Positions 23,758 through 32,097 of a stretch of DNA of 64,000 nt are shown here, piece after piece; the first letter of the stretch is position 1, and each line of letters opens with the position of its first letter. Below the pieces are notes generated by a model. It saw only the letters and a program-made list of their open reading frames with translations, made no database searches and had not been told where the DNA came from. The position numbers and the translations under genes are program-made. Origin of the DNA: Vicinamibacterales bacterium (GTDB taxonomy: Bacteria; Acidobacteriota; Vicinamibacteria; Vicinamibacterales; UBA2999); contig JBAZYO010000006.1 in assembly GCA_041659285.1 (NCBI GenBank), positions 310,001 to 374,000 of the forward strand. Direction: 5' to 3'.

Positions 23758-24752
23758 TGAAACGGACGGTTCCGCAGGTCATCTCGCTCATCGCCATCGT
23801 GGTGGGCTTCACCCTGTTCATCATCACGATGATGGGGCTGGATCGCGACGAAACCCTGAGCGAGGCGCGCGCCATCGGCCTGGCGCTGCCACTGGTGCTG
23901 CTGCCCAGCGTCGGCTGGCACCTGCTGCGCGCCACGGGCTGGTGGATCTGCTTTCCGCCCGAGCATCGGCCGTCGTTCTGGCGCGTGTTCCGCGTCCGCC
24001 TGGCCGCCGACGGCGTCGGCTACTTCACCATTCGCGGCGTGGCCAGCGAACCGCTCCGCGTGGTGCTGCTCATGGGCCAGGTGCCCGCCGTGGTGTCGGC
24101 GGCGGCGTCGGTGCTCGAGCGCACGGCGATGGGCATCATGAGCGTGGTCGGCGTCGGCCTGTTCGCGGCCGTGGCGGTGTCGTCCGACATGCTGCCGGCG
24201 GCGTGGCAAGGCGTGTTCCGCGGCATTGCGATTACGGCGCTCGTGGTCCTGGTCTTATCACTGCTCTTCCTGATGCGCACGGGCCGCTACTTCGGCCCGT
24301 TGATCGAGGGCATTCACCGTCGCACCGGCTGGCGCTGGGCCGGCGGCCGCACCGTGCATGCGATCAGCGCCGTCGAGGACCTGTTCCTGAAACTGGCGCG
24401 GACCGATCCCCGCCGGATCGAATTGCTCGTCGCCCTCAGCGTGGCGTGTTACGCGCTGATGGCGATGGAGGTGTACCTGGTGTTCTGGGCCATCGGCCAG
24501 CCCATCTCCCCATGGGTCGGGACCATCGTCGAAACCTTCACGCGGTCGGCCAGCGTCGCCGGCGGCGCCATCCCGGGCAACCTCGGCGCGCTCGAGGCGT
24601 CCAACGTGGCGGTGGTGAAGGCGCTTGGCCTGGTGGGGGGCGGGACACTCGCGCTCTTCCGCCGCGTCCGCAGCCTGATCTTCGCCACCGCCGGCCTGGC
24701 CATGTACCCGCGCGATACCGTGGCCCCGCCGCTCGAGGCTGACACGCCATGA
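23757..24752 (+). CDS. Flippase-like integral membrane protein (LPG synthetase TM region family)
   Basis: A 331-residue protein with about 8 membrane segments belonging to the lysylphosphatidylglycerol synthase transmembrane/UPF0104 family. Typical wording is GYFTIRGVASEPLRVVLLM (substrate-facing loop with Glu-Pro), ASVLERTAMGIMSVVGVGL, and FTRSASVAGGAIPGNLGALEASNV near the C-terminus. Related proteins are lipid flippases or lipid-modifying enzymes without the soluble synthase domain. Its ATG overlaps the previous stop by 1 bp. Confidence 0.8.
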   Translation: MKRTVPQVISLIAIVVGFTLFIITMMGLDRDETLSEARAIGLALPLVLLPSVGWHLLRATGWWICFPPEHRPSFWRVFRVRLAADGVGYFTIRGVASEPLRVVLLMGQVPAVVSAAASVLERTAMGIMSVVGVGLFAAVAVSSDMLPAAWQGVFRGIAITALVVLVLSLLFLMRTGRYFGPLIEGIHRRTGWRWAGGRTVHAISAVEDLFLKLARTDPRRIELLVALSVACYALMAMEVYLVFWAIGQPISPWVGTIVETFTRSASVAGGAIPGNLGALEASNVAVVKALGLVGGGTLALFRRVRSLIFATAGLAMYPRDTVAPPLEADTP

Positions 24753-25351
24753 TCCTCGCGCAACTGATCGCCGCCATCCAGGGGTGGGCCACCGAGTGGG
24801 GTGGCCTCGGCCTGTTCGTCATCGCGGTGCTCGACTCGTCGTTCCTCTCGTTCCCGCAGGTCAACGACCTGCTGATCATCGTGCTCAGCACGAAGTTCCC
24901 GGAACTGATGCCGTACTATGCCGGCATGACCACGGCCGGCTCGCTGCTCGGCTGCTTCATGCTGTTCACCGTGGCGCAGCGCGGCGGCGAGGTGTTCATC
25001 CGCAAGTGGCTCAAGGGCTCGCACGTCGATCGCGCCCTGCGGCTCTACCAGCGGTTCGGCCTGCTCGCGGTGGTGGTCCCGGCCCTGCTGCCGCCGCCGG
25101 TGCCGTTCAAGGTGTTCGTGGTGCTGGCCGGCGCGGCCTCGGTGGCGCCGTGGCGCTTCGCGCTGGCGGTGTTGATCGGCCGCGGCATCCGCTACTTCGG
25201 GCAGGGCTACCTCGCCGTGGTCTACGGCGAGCACGCCATTGAGCTGATGAAGGCCTACGGCGCCGAGATCGGCATCGGCCTCGCCACGCTCGCGGTGCTG
25301 GCCGGGGTCGCGGTGGTGCTGATTCGCCGGCGGGGGCGGGCGGCAGCGTGA
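24749..25351 (+). CDS. DedA/VTT-domain membrane protein
   Basis: A 200-residue protein with the VTT (SNARE-associated/DedA) fold: an N-terminal re-entrant segment (VIAVLDSSFLSFPQVNDLLIIVLSTKFPE), a central TTAGSLLGCFMLFTVAQRGGEVF, then FGLLAVVVPALLPPPVPFKVFVVLAGAA and a C-terminal helix. The ALLPPPVPFKVFVVLAG box is a DedA-like variant of the usual RFIPGVRT motif. These proteins are linked to membrane lipid (undecaprenyl phosphate or phospholipid) translocation. It overlaps the flippase gene by 4 bp, so two lipid-handling membrane proteins are co-translated. Confidence 0.8.
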   Translation: MILAQLIAAIQGWATEWGGLGLFVIAVLDSSFLSFPQVNDLLIIVLSTKFPELMPYYAGMTTAGSLLGCFMLFTVAQRGGEVFIRKWLKGSHVDRALRLYQRFGLLAVVVPALLPPPVPFKVFVVLAGAASVAPWRFALAVLIGRGIRYFGQGYLAVVYGEHAIELMKAYGAEIGIGLATLAVLAGVAVVLIRRRGRAAA

Positions 25352-26088
25352 TCGAGCTGCTGCCGCTGCGGTCCGTTCACATCGACCTGGTGCTGACCGA
25401 CAACGCCGAGGCGCTGGCCCGGCTCGACCAGTACCTGCCCCTGCTCAACCCTGACGAACACGTGCGCATGGCGCGCTTCGTATTCGAGCGCGACCGGCAT
25501 CGCTTCCTCCTCACCCGCGCGCTGGTGCGGACCATGCTGTCCCGATACGCTTCGGCGGTGCCACCCGCCGCCTGGCAGTTCACCGCCAACATCCACGGCC
25601 GGCCGGAGATTCTCAACCGGCCGGCGGGCGTGCCCGACCTTCGGTTCAACATCTCCCACACTGACGGCCTGATTGCGTGCGCGGTCACGATTGGGCGCGA
25701 GGTGGGCGTGGATGTCGAGCACGCCGGCCGCCGCCTGACGCACGACGTGGCGGCGCGGTTCTTCGCCCCCGCTGAGGTGGCCGCCCTGCAGGCGTTGCCG
25801 GAAGACGAGCAGGCGCGCGTGTTCTTCGATTACTGGACGCTGAAGGAGGCCTACATCAAGGCCCGCGGCTTCGGCCTGGCGCTCCCGCTCGGCGACTTCG
25901 CCTTCCATCTCTCGCCGGACCGGGCGCCGGCGATCACCTTCGAGCCGTCGCTGCAAGACGACCCGGCCACGTGGCAGTTCGAGCAGGGCTGGCCCACGCC
26001 CCAGCACCGCCTTGGCCTGGCGATCCGCCGCACCGGCGCCGACCTCCCGATCCGCATCCGCGCGGTCGTGCCGCAACCCGCGCCGTGA
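25348..26088 (+). CDS. 4'-phosphopantetheinyl transferase (Sfp type)
   Basis: A 246-residue Sfp-type enzyme that moves phosphopantetheine from coenzyme A to carrier proteins. Signature motifs: NISHTDGLIACAVT, VGVDVEHAGR (Mg-binding Asp and Glu), and FDYWTLKEAYIKARGFGLALPL (WxxKEAxxKxxG). Length equals the AcpT/Sfp group of two fused half-domains. The start is a GTG at 25348 that overlaps the DedA-like stop. The downstream phosphoesterase overlaps its stop (GTGA), a coupling discussed in the findings. The carrier protein it serves is not in this window. Confidence 0.9.
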   Translation: MIELLPLRSVHIDLVLTDNAEALARLDQYLPLLNPDEHVRMARFVFERDRHRFLLTRALVRTMLSRYASAVPPAAWQFTANIHGRPEILNRPAGVPDLRFNISHTDGLIACAVTIGREVGVDVEHAGRRLTHDVAARFFAPAEVAALQALPEDEQARVFFDYWTLKEAYIKARGFGLALPLGDFAFHLSPDRAPAITFEPSLQDDPATWQFEQGWPTPQHRLGLAIRRTGADLPIRIRAVVPQPAP

Positions 26089-26894
26089 GACTCTGGGCCA
26101 CCAGTGACCTGCACGTCGGTTACGAAGAGAACCGCCGCGCCGTGGAAGCCGTGCCGGCGTTTCCGGACGACTGGCTGATCGTCGCCGGCGACACCGGCGA
26201 GACGCCGGCGCACCTGGATTTCGTGTTGCGAACGCTGGGGCCGAAGTTCGCCCAGGTGATCTGGACGCCGGGCAATCACGACCTGTGGACGCCGAACACG
26301 CTACCGGTGGAACAGCGCGGGGTCGCGCACTACCAACGGCTGGTCGCGCTGTGCCGGAAGCACGGCGTGCTCACTCCTGAAGATCCGTACGCACGGTGGC
26401 CGGGCGATGGTCCGCTGCGCGCGATTGTCCCGACCTTCCTGCTGTTCGACTACTCGTTCCGGCCCGACCACATCACGCGCGAGGACGCCGTTGCCTGGGC
26501 CGCGGCGTCAGGCGTGCGCTCGGCCGACGAGGACCTGCTGGCGCCCGATCCCTATCCCACCTGCGACGAGTGGTGCGCGGCCCGCGTGGCCGCCACCGAG
26601 TCGCGCCTGGACGCGCTGCCGCCGGATGCGCGGTTGATTGTCGCCAACCACTACCCGCTGCGACGCGACCTCGCGGTGCTGCCGCGGATTCCCCGCTTCT
26701 CGATCTGGTGCGGCACGATGCGCACCAACGATTGGCATCGCCGCTACAACTTCGAGGCCGTCGTCTCGGGACACCTGCACATGCGGTCGTCGCGTGAGAT
26801 TGACGGCGTCAAATTCGAGGAGGTCTCGCTCGGTTATCCCAAGCAATGGAACCAGTCACGAGGCCTGGAGCACTACCTTCGCCGCATCCTTTAA
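26085..26894 (+). CDS. Calcineurin-type metallophosphoesterase, PptH-like
   Basis: A 269-residue metallophosphoesterase. All metal motifs are present: SDLHVG (DxH, residues 7-12), IVAGDTGE (GD), TPGNHDLWT (GNHD), VANHYPL and SGHLHM (GHxH). The long insertions GVLTPEDPYARW, FLLFDYSFRP, DPYPTCDEWCAARVAATESR and FSIWCGTMRTNDWHRRYN match the mycobacterial Rv2795c/PptH group as I remember it. PptH removes phosphopantetheine from acyl carrier protein, opposing PptT. The start is the GTG at 26085 overlapping the transferase stop; a longer frame into that gene has no domain support. Confidence 0.85.
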   Translation: MRLWATSDLHVGYEENRRAVEAVPAFPDDWLIVAGDTGETPAHLDFVLRTLGPKFAQVIWTPGNHDLWTPNTLPVEQRGVAHYQRLVALCRKHGVLTPEDPYARWPGDGPLRAIVPTFLLFDYSFRPDHITREDAVAWAAASGVRSADEDLLAPDPYPTCDEWCAARVAATESRLDALPPDARLIVANHYPLRRDLAVLPRIPRFSIWCGTMRTNDWHRRYNFEAVVSGHLHMRSSREIDGVKFEEVSLGYPKQWNQSRGLEHYLRRIL

Positions 26895-26909
26895 AGACAA
26901 ATGCTTTGG

Positions 26910-27147
26910 CCGCAGATTACGCCGATTGCGCCGATTCAGCCATGTCGGCTGGCGCGCACTCGCATTGAGACTCGGGCCCGCGGAGCGGCCGTAGGCCGCT
27001 GCCACGGAGCAGAAGACGCGAATTGAGAGAGACCTGCGATTTACCGAGTGTCTCTCTCAATTCGCGTCTTCTACTGCGTGGCTCGACGCCGGCTTCGCCG
27101 GCGTCCGCGGGCCCCAGCCAATCTGCGAAATCGGCGTAATCTGCGGC
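26910..27147. repeat. 238-bp nested palindrome with AGCCGCAGATT-type ends (locus B)
   Basis: A large inverted structure between two convergent genes. The outermost arms, 26910-26928 and 27129-27147, are perfect 19-bp inverted repeats that begin with GCCGCAGATTACGCCGATT. Inner arms: GGGCCCGCGGA at 26974-26984 with its complement at 27104-27114; GCCACG at 27001-27006 with CGTGGC at 27077-27082; and a perfect 23-bp pair at 27011-27033 and 27050-27072 around a 16-base loop. Small side hairpins sit at 26986-26998 and 27085-27105. It carries no plausible gene. It could act as a bidirectional terminator or be a MITE-like element. Confidence 0.85.
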
Positions 27148-27200
27148 TAAGACAACCAGGCGCGCCCGGCTTCGCCGAGGTTACGGCGCGGGAACCCTGG

Positions 27201-28355
27201 TCACACCTTGAGCAGACGCTCGGCGGCGGCACGCAGCGTCTCGTCACGCTTCGCGAAGCAGAACCGCAACACCGGGCCGCCGGTGTCCTTGTAGAGGAAC
27301 GCCGACACGGGAATGGACGCGACGCCGTGCTCGACGATCAGCCGGTGCGCAATCTCCTTGTCGGTCTCGTTGGAGATCGCCGAGTAGTCCAGCAACTGGA
27401 AGTAGGTGCCGCTGCACGGCAGCGGCCGGAAGCGCGAGCCGGCCGTCAGTTGCAGGAACAGGTCGCGCTTCCGCTGGTAGAACCCCGACAGGTCTTTGGC
27501 GCCGGGATCACGCCGCACGAACTCCGCGAACGCGATCTGCGACGGCGTGTGCACGGTGAAGGTCACGAACTGGTGCACGCGCGTCACCTCCGCAATCAGC
27601 GCCTGCGGCCCAACGCAGTAGCCCACTTTCCACCCGGTGGTGTGGAACGTCTTGCCGAATGAGCTGATCACCAGCGAACGCGAGCGCAGGCCTTCGTAGC
27701 GCAGCAAGCTCTCGTGCCGGCGGCCGTCGAAGATGATGTGCTCGTAGACTTCATCGCCAATCAGGATGATGCCGGTGCCGTCCACGATCGACTGCAACTG
27801 CCGCAGGTCATCCGCCGACCACATCGCCCCGGTCGGGTTGTGCGGCGTGTTGACGAGGATCGCGCGGGTGCGCGGCGTGATCGCGCGGCGGACCTCGTCC
27901 CAGTTCACGGCGTAATCCGGATAGCGCAGGCTGACGAACACCGGGACACCGCCGCTCAACCGGATGACCGGCACGTACGAGTCGTAGCACGGCTCGAACA
28001 GCACCACCTCGTCGCCCGGGTGCACCAGGGCGGTCAGCGTCGCGTACAACCCGGCGGTGGCGCCGGACGTAATCAGCACTTCCGTCGCCGGGTCGTAGCG
28101 CGGGCCATAGATCTGCTCGACCTTGGCCGCGACGGTCTCGCGAAGCGCCAGCACGCCGGGCATCGGCGCGTACTGGTTGTGGCCCTCGCGCATGGCCCTG
28201 GCCACCGCGTCCACCAGGGCCGGGTCGCAGTCGAAGTCGGGAAAGCCCTGCGACAGGTTGATGGCCTTGTGCTCGTTGGCCAGGCGGGTCATCACCGCGA
28301 AGATGCTGAGCCCAATATCTGGAAGCTTGGAGGTGACGGGAACGGCCGATGTCAT
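27201..28355 (-). CDS. PLP-dependent aminotransferase (methionine/kynurenine aminotransferase type)
   Basis: A 384-residue fold-type I aminotransferase. Signatures: AINLSQGFPDFDCDPALVDAVARAM, QYAPMPGVLALRETVAAKV, TSGATAGLYATLTALVHPGDEVV, LVNTPHNPTGAMWSADDL (the Asn that contacts PLP), LIGDEVYEHIIFDGRRHES (Asp and Tyr), and SSFGKTFHTTGWKVGY with the Schiff-base Lys in SFGKT. The wording is closest to YbdL-type methionine aminotransferases and kynurenine-oxoglutarate aminotransferases. The ATG at 28355 gives the family N-terminus; upstream in-frame sequence belongs to the divergent rhodanese gene. Substrate preference cannot be fixed from sequence. Confidence 0.9.
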   Translation of the reverse strand: MTSAVPVTSKLPDIGLSIFAVMTRLANEHKAINLSQGFPDFDCDPALVDAVARAMREGHNQYAPMPGVLALRETVAAKVEQIYGPRYDPATEVLITSGATAGLYATLTALVHPGDEVVLFEPCYDSYVPVIRLSGGVPVFVSLRYPDYAVNWDEVRRAITPRTRAILVNTPHNPTGAMWSADDLRQLQSIVDGTGIILIGDEVYEHIIFDGRRHESLLRYEGLRSRSLVISSFGKTFHTTGWKVGYCVGPQALIAEVTRVHQFVTFTVHTPSQIAFAEFVRRDPGAKDLSGFYQRKRDLFLQLTAGSRFRPLPCSGTYFQLLDYSAISNETDKEIAHRLIVEHGVASIPVSAFLYKDTGGPVLRFCFAKRDETLRAAAERLLKV

Positions 28356-28412
28356 GACGTTCCCGCCATTCTGACACGGCCGATAGCGGCGGCCGACGTT
28401 ACAATCACCGGC

Positions 28413-29270
<858 letters not shown>

Positions 29271-29282
<12 letters not shown>

Positions 29283-29342
29283 GTGCCTAAGGTGCCTAAG
29301 GTGCCTGGGGTGCCGAAGGTGCCTGGGGTGCCTGGGGTGTCG
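29271..29342 (+). repeat. Eight-unit 9-bp tandem repeat AAGGTGCCT / GGGGTGCCT
   Basis: Eight consecutive 9-base units (29271, 29280, 29289, 29298, 29307, 29316, 29325, 29334) with consensus (A/G)(A/G)GGTGCCT. The first units encode the last residues of the rhodanese and its TAG stop; the last ends 33 bases before the gamma-glutamyltransferase start. A variable-number repeat spanning a gene junction. Confidence 0.9.
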
Positions 29343-29375
29343 AAGGCACTATAATTCCGCGCGGAGGCTCTTGAA

Positions 29376-31064
29376 ATGAAACGCCGCGCATTTGTCGTTC
29401 TGCTCGCCGCCCTCGCCCTGTCGTCCCTGACGATTCAGGCCGGTTCGACCCCCGCCCGCGCCAAGCTGGGCATGGTCATCACCCAAAGTGACATCGCATC
29501 CCAGATTGGCTTTGAGGTCATCAAGGGCGGCGGCAACGCGATCGACGCGGCTGTGGCCACCGCCTTCGCCATGGCCGTGACGCACCCCACCGCCGGCAAC
29601 ATCGGCGGCGGCGGCTTCATCGTCTATCGGCCGGCCACCGGCGAGCCGGTGTCGTACGACTTCCGCGAAGTCGGGCCGTCGCGCTCGTCGCCGGAGATGT
29701 GGCTGAAAGACGGCAAGTACGACTTCGAGACGCACCACAACAGCCACCTGTCGGTCGGCGTGCCCGGCACGGTCGCCGGCCTGCACCTGGCCTGGAAGGA
29801 GCACGGCTCGAAGCCCTGGAAGGACCTGGTGGCCCCGGCCATCAAGCTGGCGCGCGACGGCTTCGAGATTTCGCACGGCCTGGCGCGGTCGCTCGAGTCG
29901 ATGATTCCGGAGTTCAAGAAGTACCCGGCGTCGCTGGCGCAGTTCTCCAAGAACGGCACGCCCTACCAGGCGGGCGAACTCCTGAAGCAGGGCGACCTCG
30001 CCCGCACGCTGACGCGCATTGCCGACCAGGGCCCCGCCGGGTTCTACGAAGGCGAGACGGCTGCGCTGATCGAGAAGGAAATGAAGGCCAACGGCGGCCT
30101 CATCACCGCCGGCGACCTCAAGGCCTACCAGGCCAAGAAGCGCGGCGTGGTGAAGGGCACCTACCGCGGCTACGACATCATCGGCATGCCGCCGCCGAGC
30201 TCGGGCGGCATGGCGATCGTGCAGATGTTGAACGTGCTCGAGGGCTACGACCTCAAGGCCGGCGGCTACGGCTCGGCCCAGAACATCCACTACACCGCTG
30301 AAGCGATGCGCCGCGCCTTCGCCGATCGTGCCCGCTACCTGGCCGACCCGGATTTCGAGAAGGACATCCCGCTGCCGATGTTGATCTCGAAGGATTACGC
30401 CGCCGGCCTGCGCAAGACCATCGACCCGAAGAAGGCCTCGAAGTCGGCCACCAACTCGTTCACGTGGACGAGCGAGTCGCCCGAGACGACCCACCTGTCG
30501 ATCGTGGACGCCAAGCGCAACGCGGTGGCGATGACCTACACCCTCGAATACGGCTACGGCTCGCGCATCGTCGTGCCGGGCGCCGGGTTCCTGCTCAACA
30601 ACGAGATGGGCGACTTCAACGGCGCGCCGGGATTGACCGACGAGCGCGGCCTGATTGGCACCAACCCGAACCTGGCTCGGGCCGGCAAGCGCATGCTCTC
30701 GAGCATGGCGCCGACGATCATCAGCAAAGACGGCCAGTTGTTCATGGTCACCGGCACGCCCGGCGGCCGCACCATCATCAACACCGTCCTGACGACGATC
30801 CTCAACGTGATTGATTACGGGATGAACGCGCAGGAAGCCGTCGATGCGGGCCGCATGCACCACCAGTGGCTGCCGGATCGCATCAGCATCGAGCGCTTCG
30901 GGTTCTCGGCCGACACCATCAAGATGCTGCAGGCCATGGGCCACACCGTGCAGGAAGGCGGCGGCCAGGGCGCGGCCCAGGTGATCGTGCTCAACCAGAA
31001 AGAGAACATGCTCGAAGGCGGGGTTGACCGGCGGCCGGCAGACGGCGGCGCCGCCGGCAAGTAG
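29376..31064 (+). CDS. ggt: Gamma-glutamyltransferase precursor
   Basis: A 562-residue Ntn-hydrolase precursor with an N-terminal signal peptide (VVLLAALALSSLTIQAGS). Conserved features: SQIGFEVIKGGGNAIDAAVATAFAMAVTHPTAGNIGGGGFIVY, MPPPSSGGMAIVQMLNVLEGYD, and the autoprocessing site PETTHLSIVDAKRNAVAMTYTL, in which the first Thr of TTHxSxxD is the nucleophile exposed on cleavage into large and small subunits. LLNNEMGDFN and MLSSMAPTI (SSMxPT oxyanion/substrate region) follow. It hydrolyses or transfers the gamma-glutamyl group of glutathione in the periplasm. A GGAGG ribosome site lies at 29362-29366 and a TATAAT box at 29350-29355. Confidence 0.94.
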   Translation: MKRRAFVVLLAALALSSLTIQAGSTPARAKLGMVITQSDIASQIGFEVIKGGGNAIDAAVATAFAMAVTHPTAGNIGGGGFIVYRPATGEPVSYDFREVGPSRSSPEMWLKDGKYDFETHHNSHLSVGVPGTVAGLHLAWKEHGSKPWKDLVAPAIKLARDGFEISHGLARSLESMIPEFKKYPASLAQFSKNGTPYQAGELLKQGDLARTLTRIADQGPAGFYEGETAALIEKEMKANGGLITAGDLKAYQAKKRGVVKGTYRGYDIIGMPPPSSGGMAIVQMLNVLEGYDLKAGGYGSAQNIHYTAEAMRRAFADRARYLADPDFEKDIPLPMLISKDYAAGLRKTIDPKKASKSATNSFTWTSESPETTHLSIVDAKRNAVAMTYTLEYGYGSRIVVPGAGFLLNNEMGDFNGAPGLTDERGLIGTNPNLARAGKRMLSSMAPTIISKDGQLFMVTGTPGGRTIINTVLTTILNVIDYGMNAQEAVDAGRMHHQWLPDRISIERFGFSADTIKMLQAMGHTVQEGGGQGAAQVIVLNQKENMLEGGVDRRPADGGAAGK

Positions 31065-31075
31065 AGCCCAAGTCC

Positions 31076-31140
31076 ACAGGAGTCCAAGAGATCAGGAGAA
31101 GTCTTGTGAAGAGATTTCTTCTGATCTTCTAATCTCCTGT
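31076..31140. terminator. Nested hairpin between convergent ggt and formate dehydrogenase operon
   Basis: ACAGGAG at 31076-31082 pairs with CTCCTGT at 31134-31140, and inside it AGATCAGGAGAA at 31089-31100 pairs (one wobble) with TTCTTCTGATCT at 31116-31127. The position directly between two convergent stop codons suits a bidirectional terminator. AT-rich runs are modest. Confidence 0.55.
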
Positions 31141-32097
31141 TTACTCCTGATCTGTGCGGTTCACGTATTCGAAGCCGAACCGGCCCTTCACGCACAGGTT
31201 GCCACGGGTGACGTCGTTATCGAATGGCGACGTGACCTTGACGATCTGCTGATCCTGGACGTGCACGGTGAGCGTGCAGCCCACACCACAGTAAGCACAA
31301 ATCGTATCGGTTACGGCCTGGGTCTCTGGCCGCCACTCCCCTGCCTGACGCAACTCGAACTCCGGCGTCGCCATCAGCGCGCCGGTCGGGCACACGGCGA
31401 TGCAGTTGCCGCAGTAGACGCACGCGGAATCCGGCAGTGGCACGTCGTGTTCGGTGGAGATGTGCGCCGCGAATCCCCGCCCCGCCACGGCGATGGCAAA
31501 GGTGTTCTGCGCATCGGTGCCGCAGGCCTCCACGCACTTGTAACACAGAACACATTTGCCATAGTCGCGAACGTACAGCTCGTTGTCCACCTTGACCGGT
31601 TGAGCCACAGAGGACACAGATACCGGGGCCACAGATGACACAGATGACGCAGAATTCAGGGACTCCTGGAATCGTTCCGGACGAGCCCCGTACTCCACCA
31701 TCATCTCAGCCAGGCCAGGGGCCGTACTCAAGTCGACGGACGATCCCAAGAGCTCAAGAACAACTTTTCTCGACAGATCGACCCGTGGCGAACGGGTCTT
31801 CACAACCATGCCCGCCTCGACCTTGCGCGAGCACGCCGGCGCCAGCACGCGGGCGCCTTCCACTTCCACCATGCACACGCGGCAGGCGTTCACCGGCGTC
31901 AGCGTTTCGAGATAGCACAGCGTCGGGATGTCGATGCCCAGCGTTTTGCAGGCGTCGAGCAGGGTCGCACCGGCGGGCGCCTCCACCGAGCGGCCATCGA
32001 TGGTCAGCGCCACCATGACGGGCGCCGGCTCTGGTGGCGGCGCGGGAATCACCGCCGCGGGCGGCGGCAGGCGGAACCAGATCGCGTCAGCATTCAT
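31141..32097 (-). CDS. Formate dehydrogenase FeS subunit: NuoG-like N-terminus plus the Mo-oxidoreductase [4Fe-4S] domain
   Basis: A 318-residue electron-transfer subunit. Domains in order: a [2Fe-2S] NuoG/HoxU-type ferredoxin (about 30-105; LCYLETLTPVNACRVCMVEVEG, later APACS); a region where the usual His-Cys3 (N5-type) cluster motif should be but no such ligands are seen; a 2x[4Fe-4S] ferredoxin (CVLCYKCVEAC and CVYCGNCIAVC); and at the C-terminus the molybdopterin oxidoreductase [4Fe-4S] domain (ICAYCGVGC, then GNLCVKGRFG with the conserved Lys). This last domain normally begins the catalytic chain, and it ends here just where E. coli FdhF continues into its catalytic part. A CACAGA-type repeat is embedded at 31602-31657. 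Start overlaps the NuoEF-like stop by 4 bp. Confidence 0.88.
   Translation of the reverse strand: MNADAIWFRLPPPAAVIPAPPPEPAPVMVALTIDGRSVEAPAGATLLDACKTLGIDIPTLCYLETLTPVNACRVCMVEVEGARVLAPACSRKVEAGMVVKTRSPRVDLSRKVVLELLGSSVDLSTAPGLAEMMVEYGARPERFQESLNSASSVSSVAPVSVSSVAQPVKVDNELYVRDYGKCVLCYKCVEACGTDAQNTFAIAVAGRGFAAHISTEHDVPLPDSACVYCGNCIAVCPTGALMATPEFELRQAGEWRPETQAVTDTICAYCGVGCTLTVHVQDQQIVKVTSPFDNDVTRGNLCVKGRFGFEYVNRTDQE
31602..31657 (-). repeat. CACAGATGACGCAG-type repeat inside the FeS subunit gene
   Basis: The plus strand reads GAGCCACAGAGGACACAGAT followed by CCACAGATGACACAGATGAC and GCAG. On the coding strand it gives a Ser/Val/Ala-rich linker (SASSVSSVAPVSVSSVAQ) between the first ferredoxin and the 2x[4Fe-4S] domain. 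The reading frame stays open. Confidence 0.75.

Noticed and set aside
25971..26894. 307-residue start for the PptH-like phosphoesterase
   Set aside because: The extra residues lie inside the transferase gene in another frame; the GTG at 26085 overlaps its stop and gives the exact family N-terminus.
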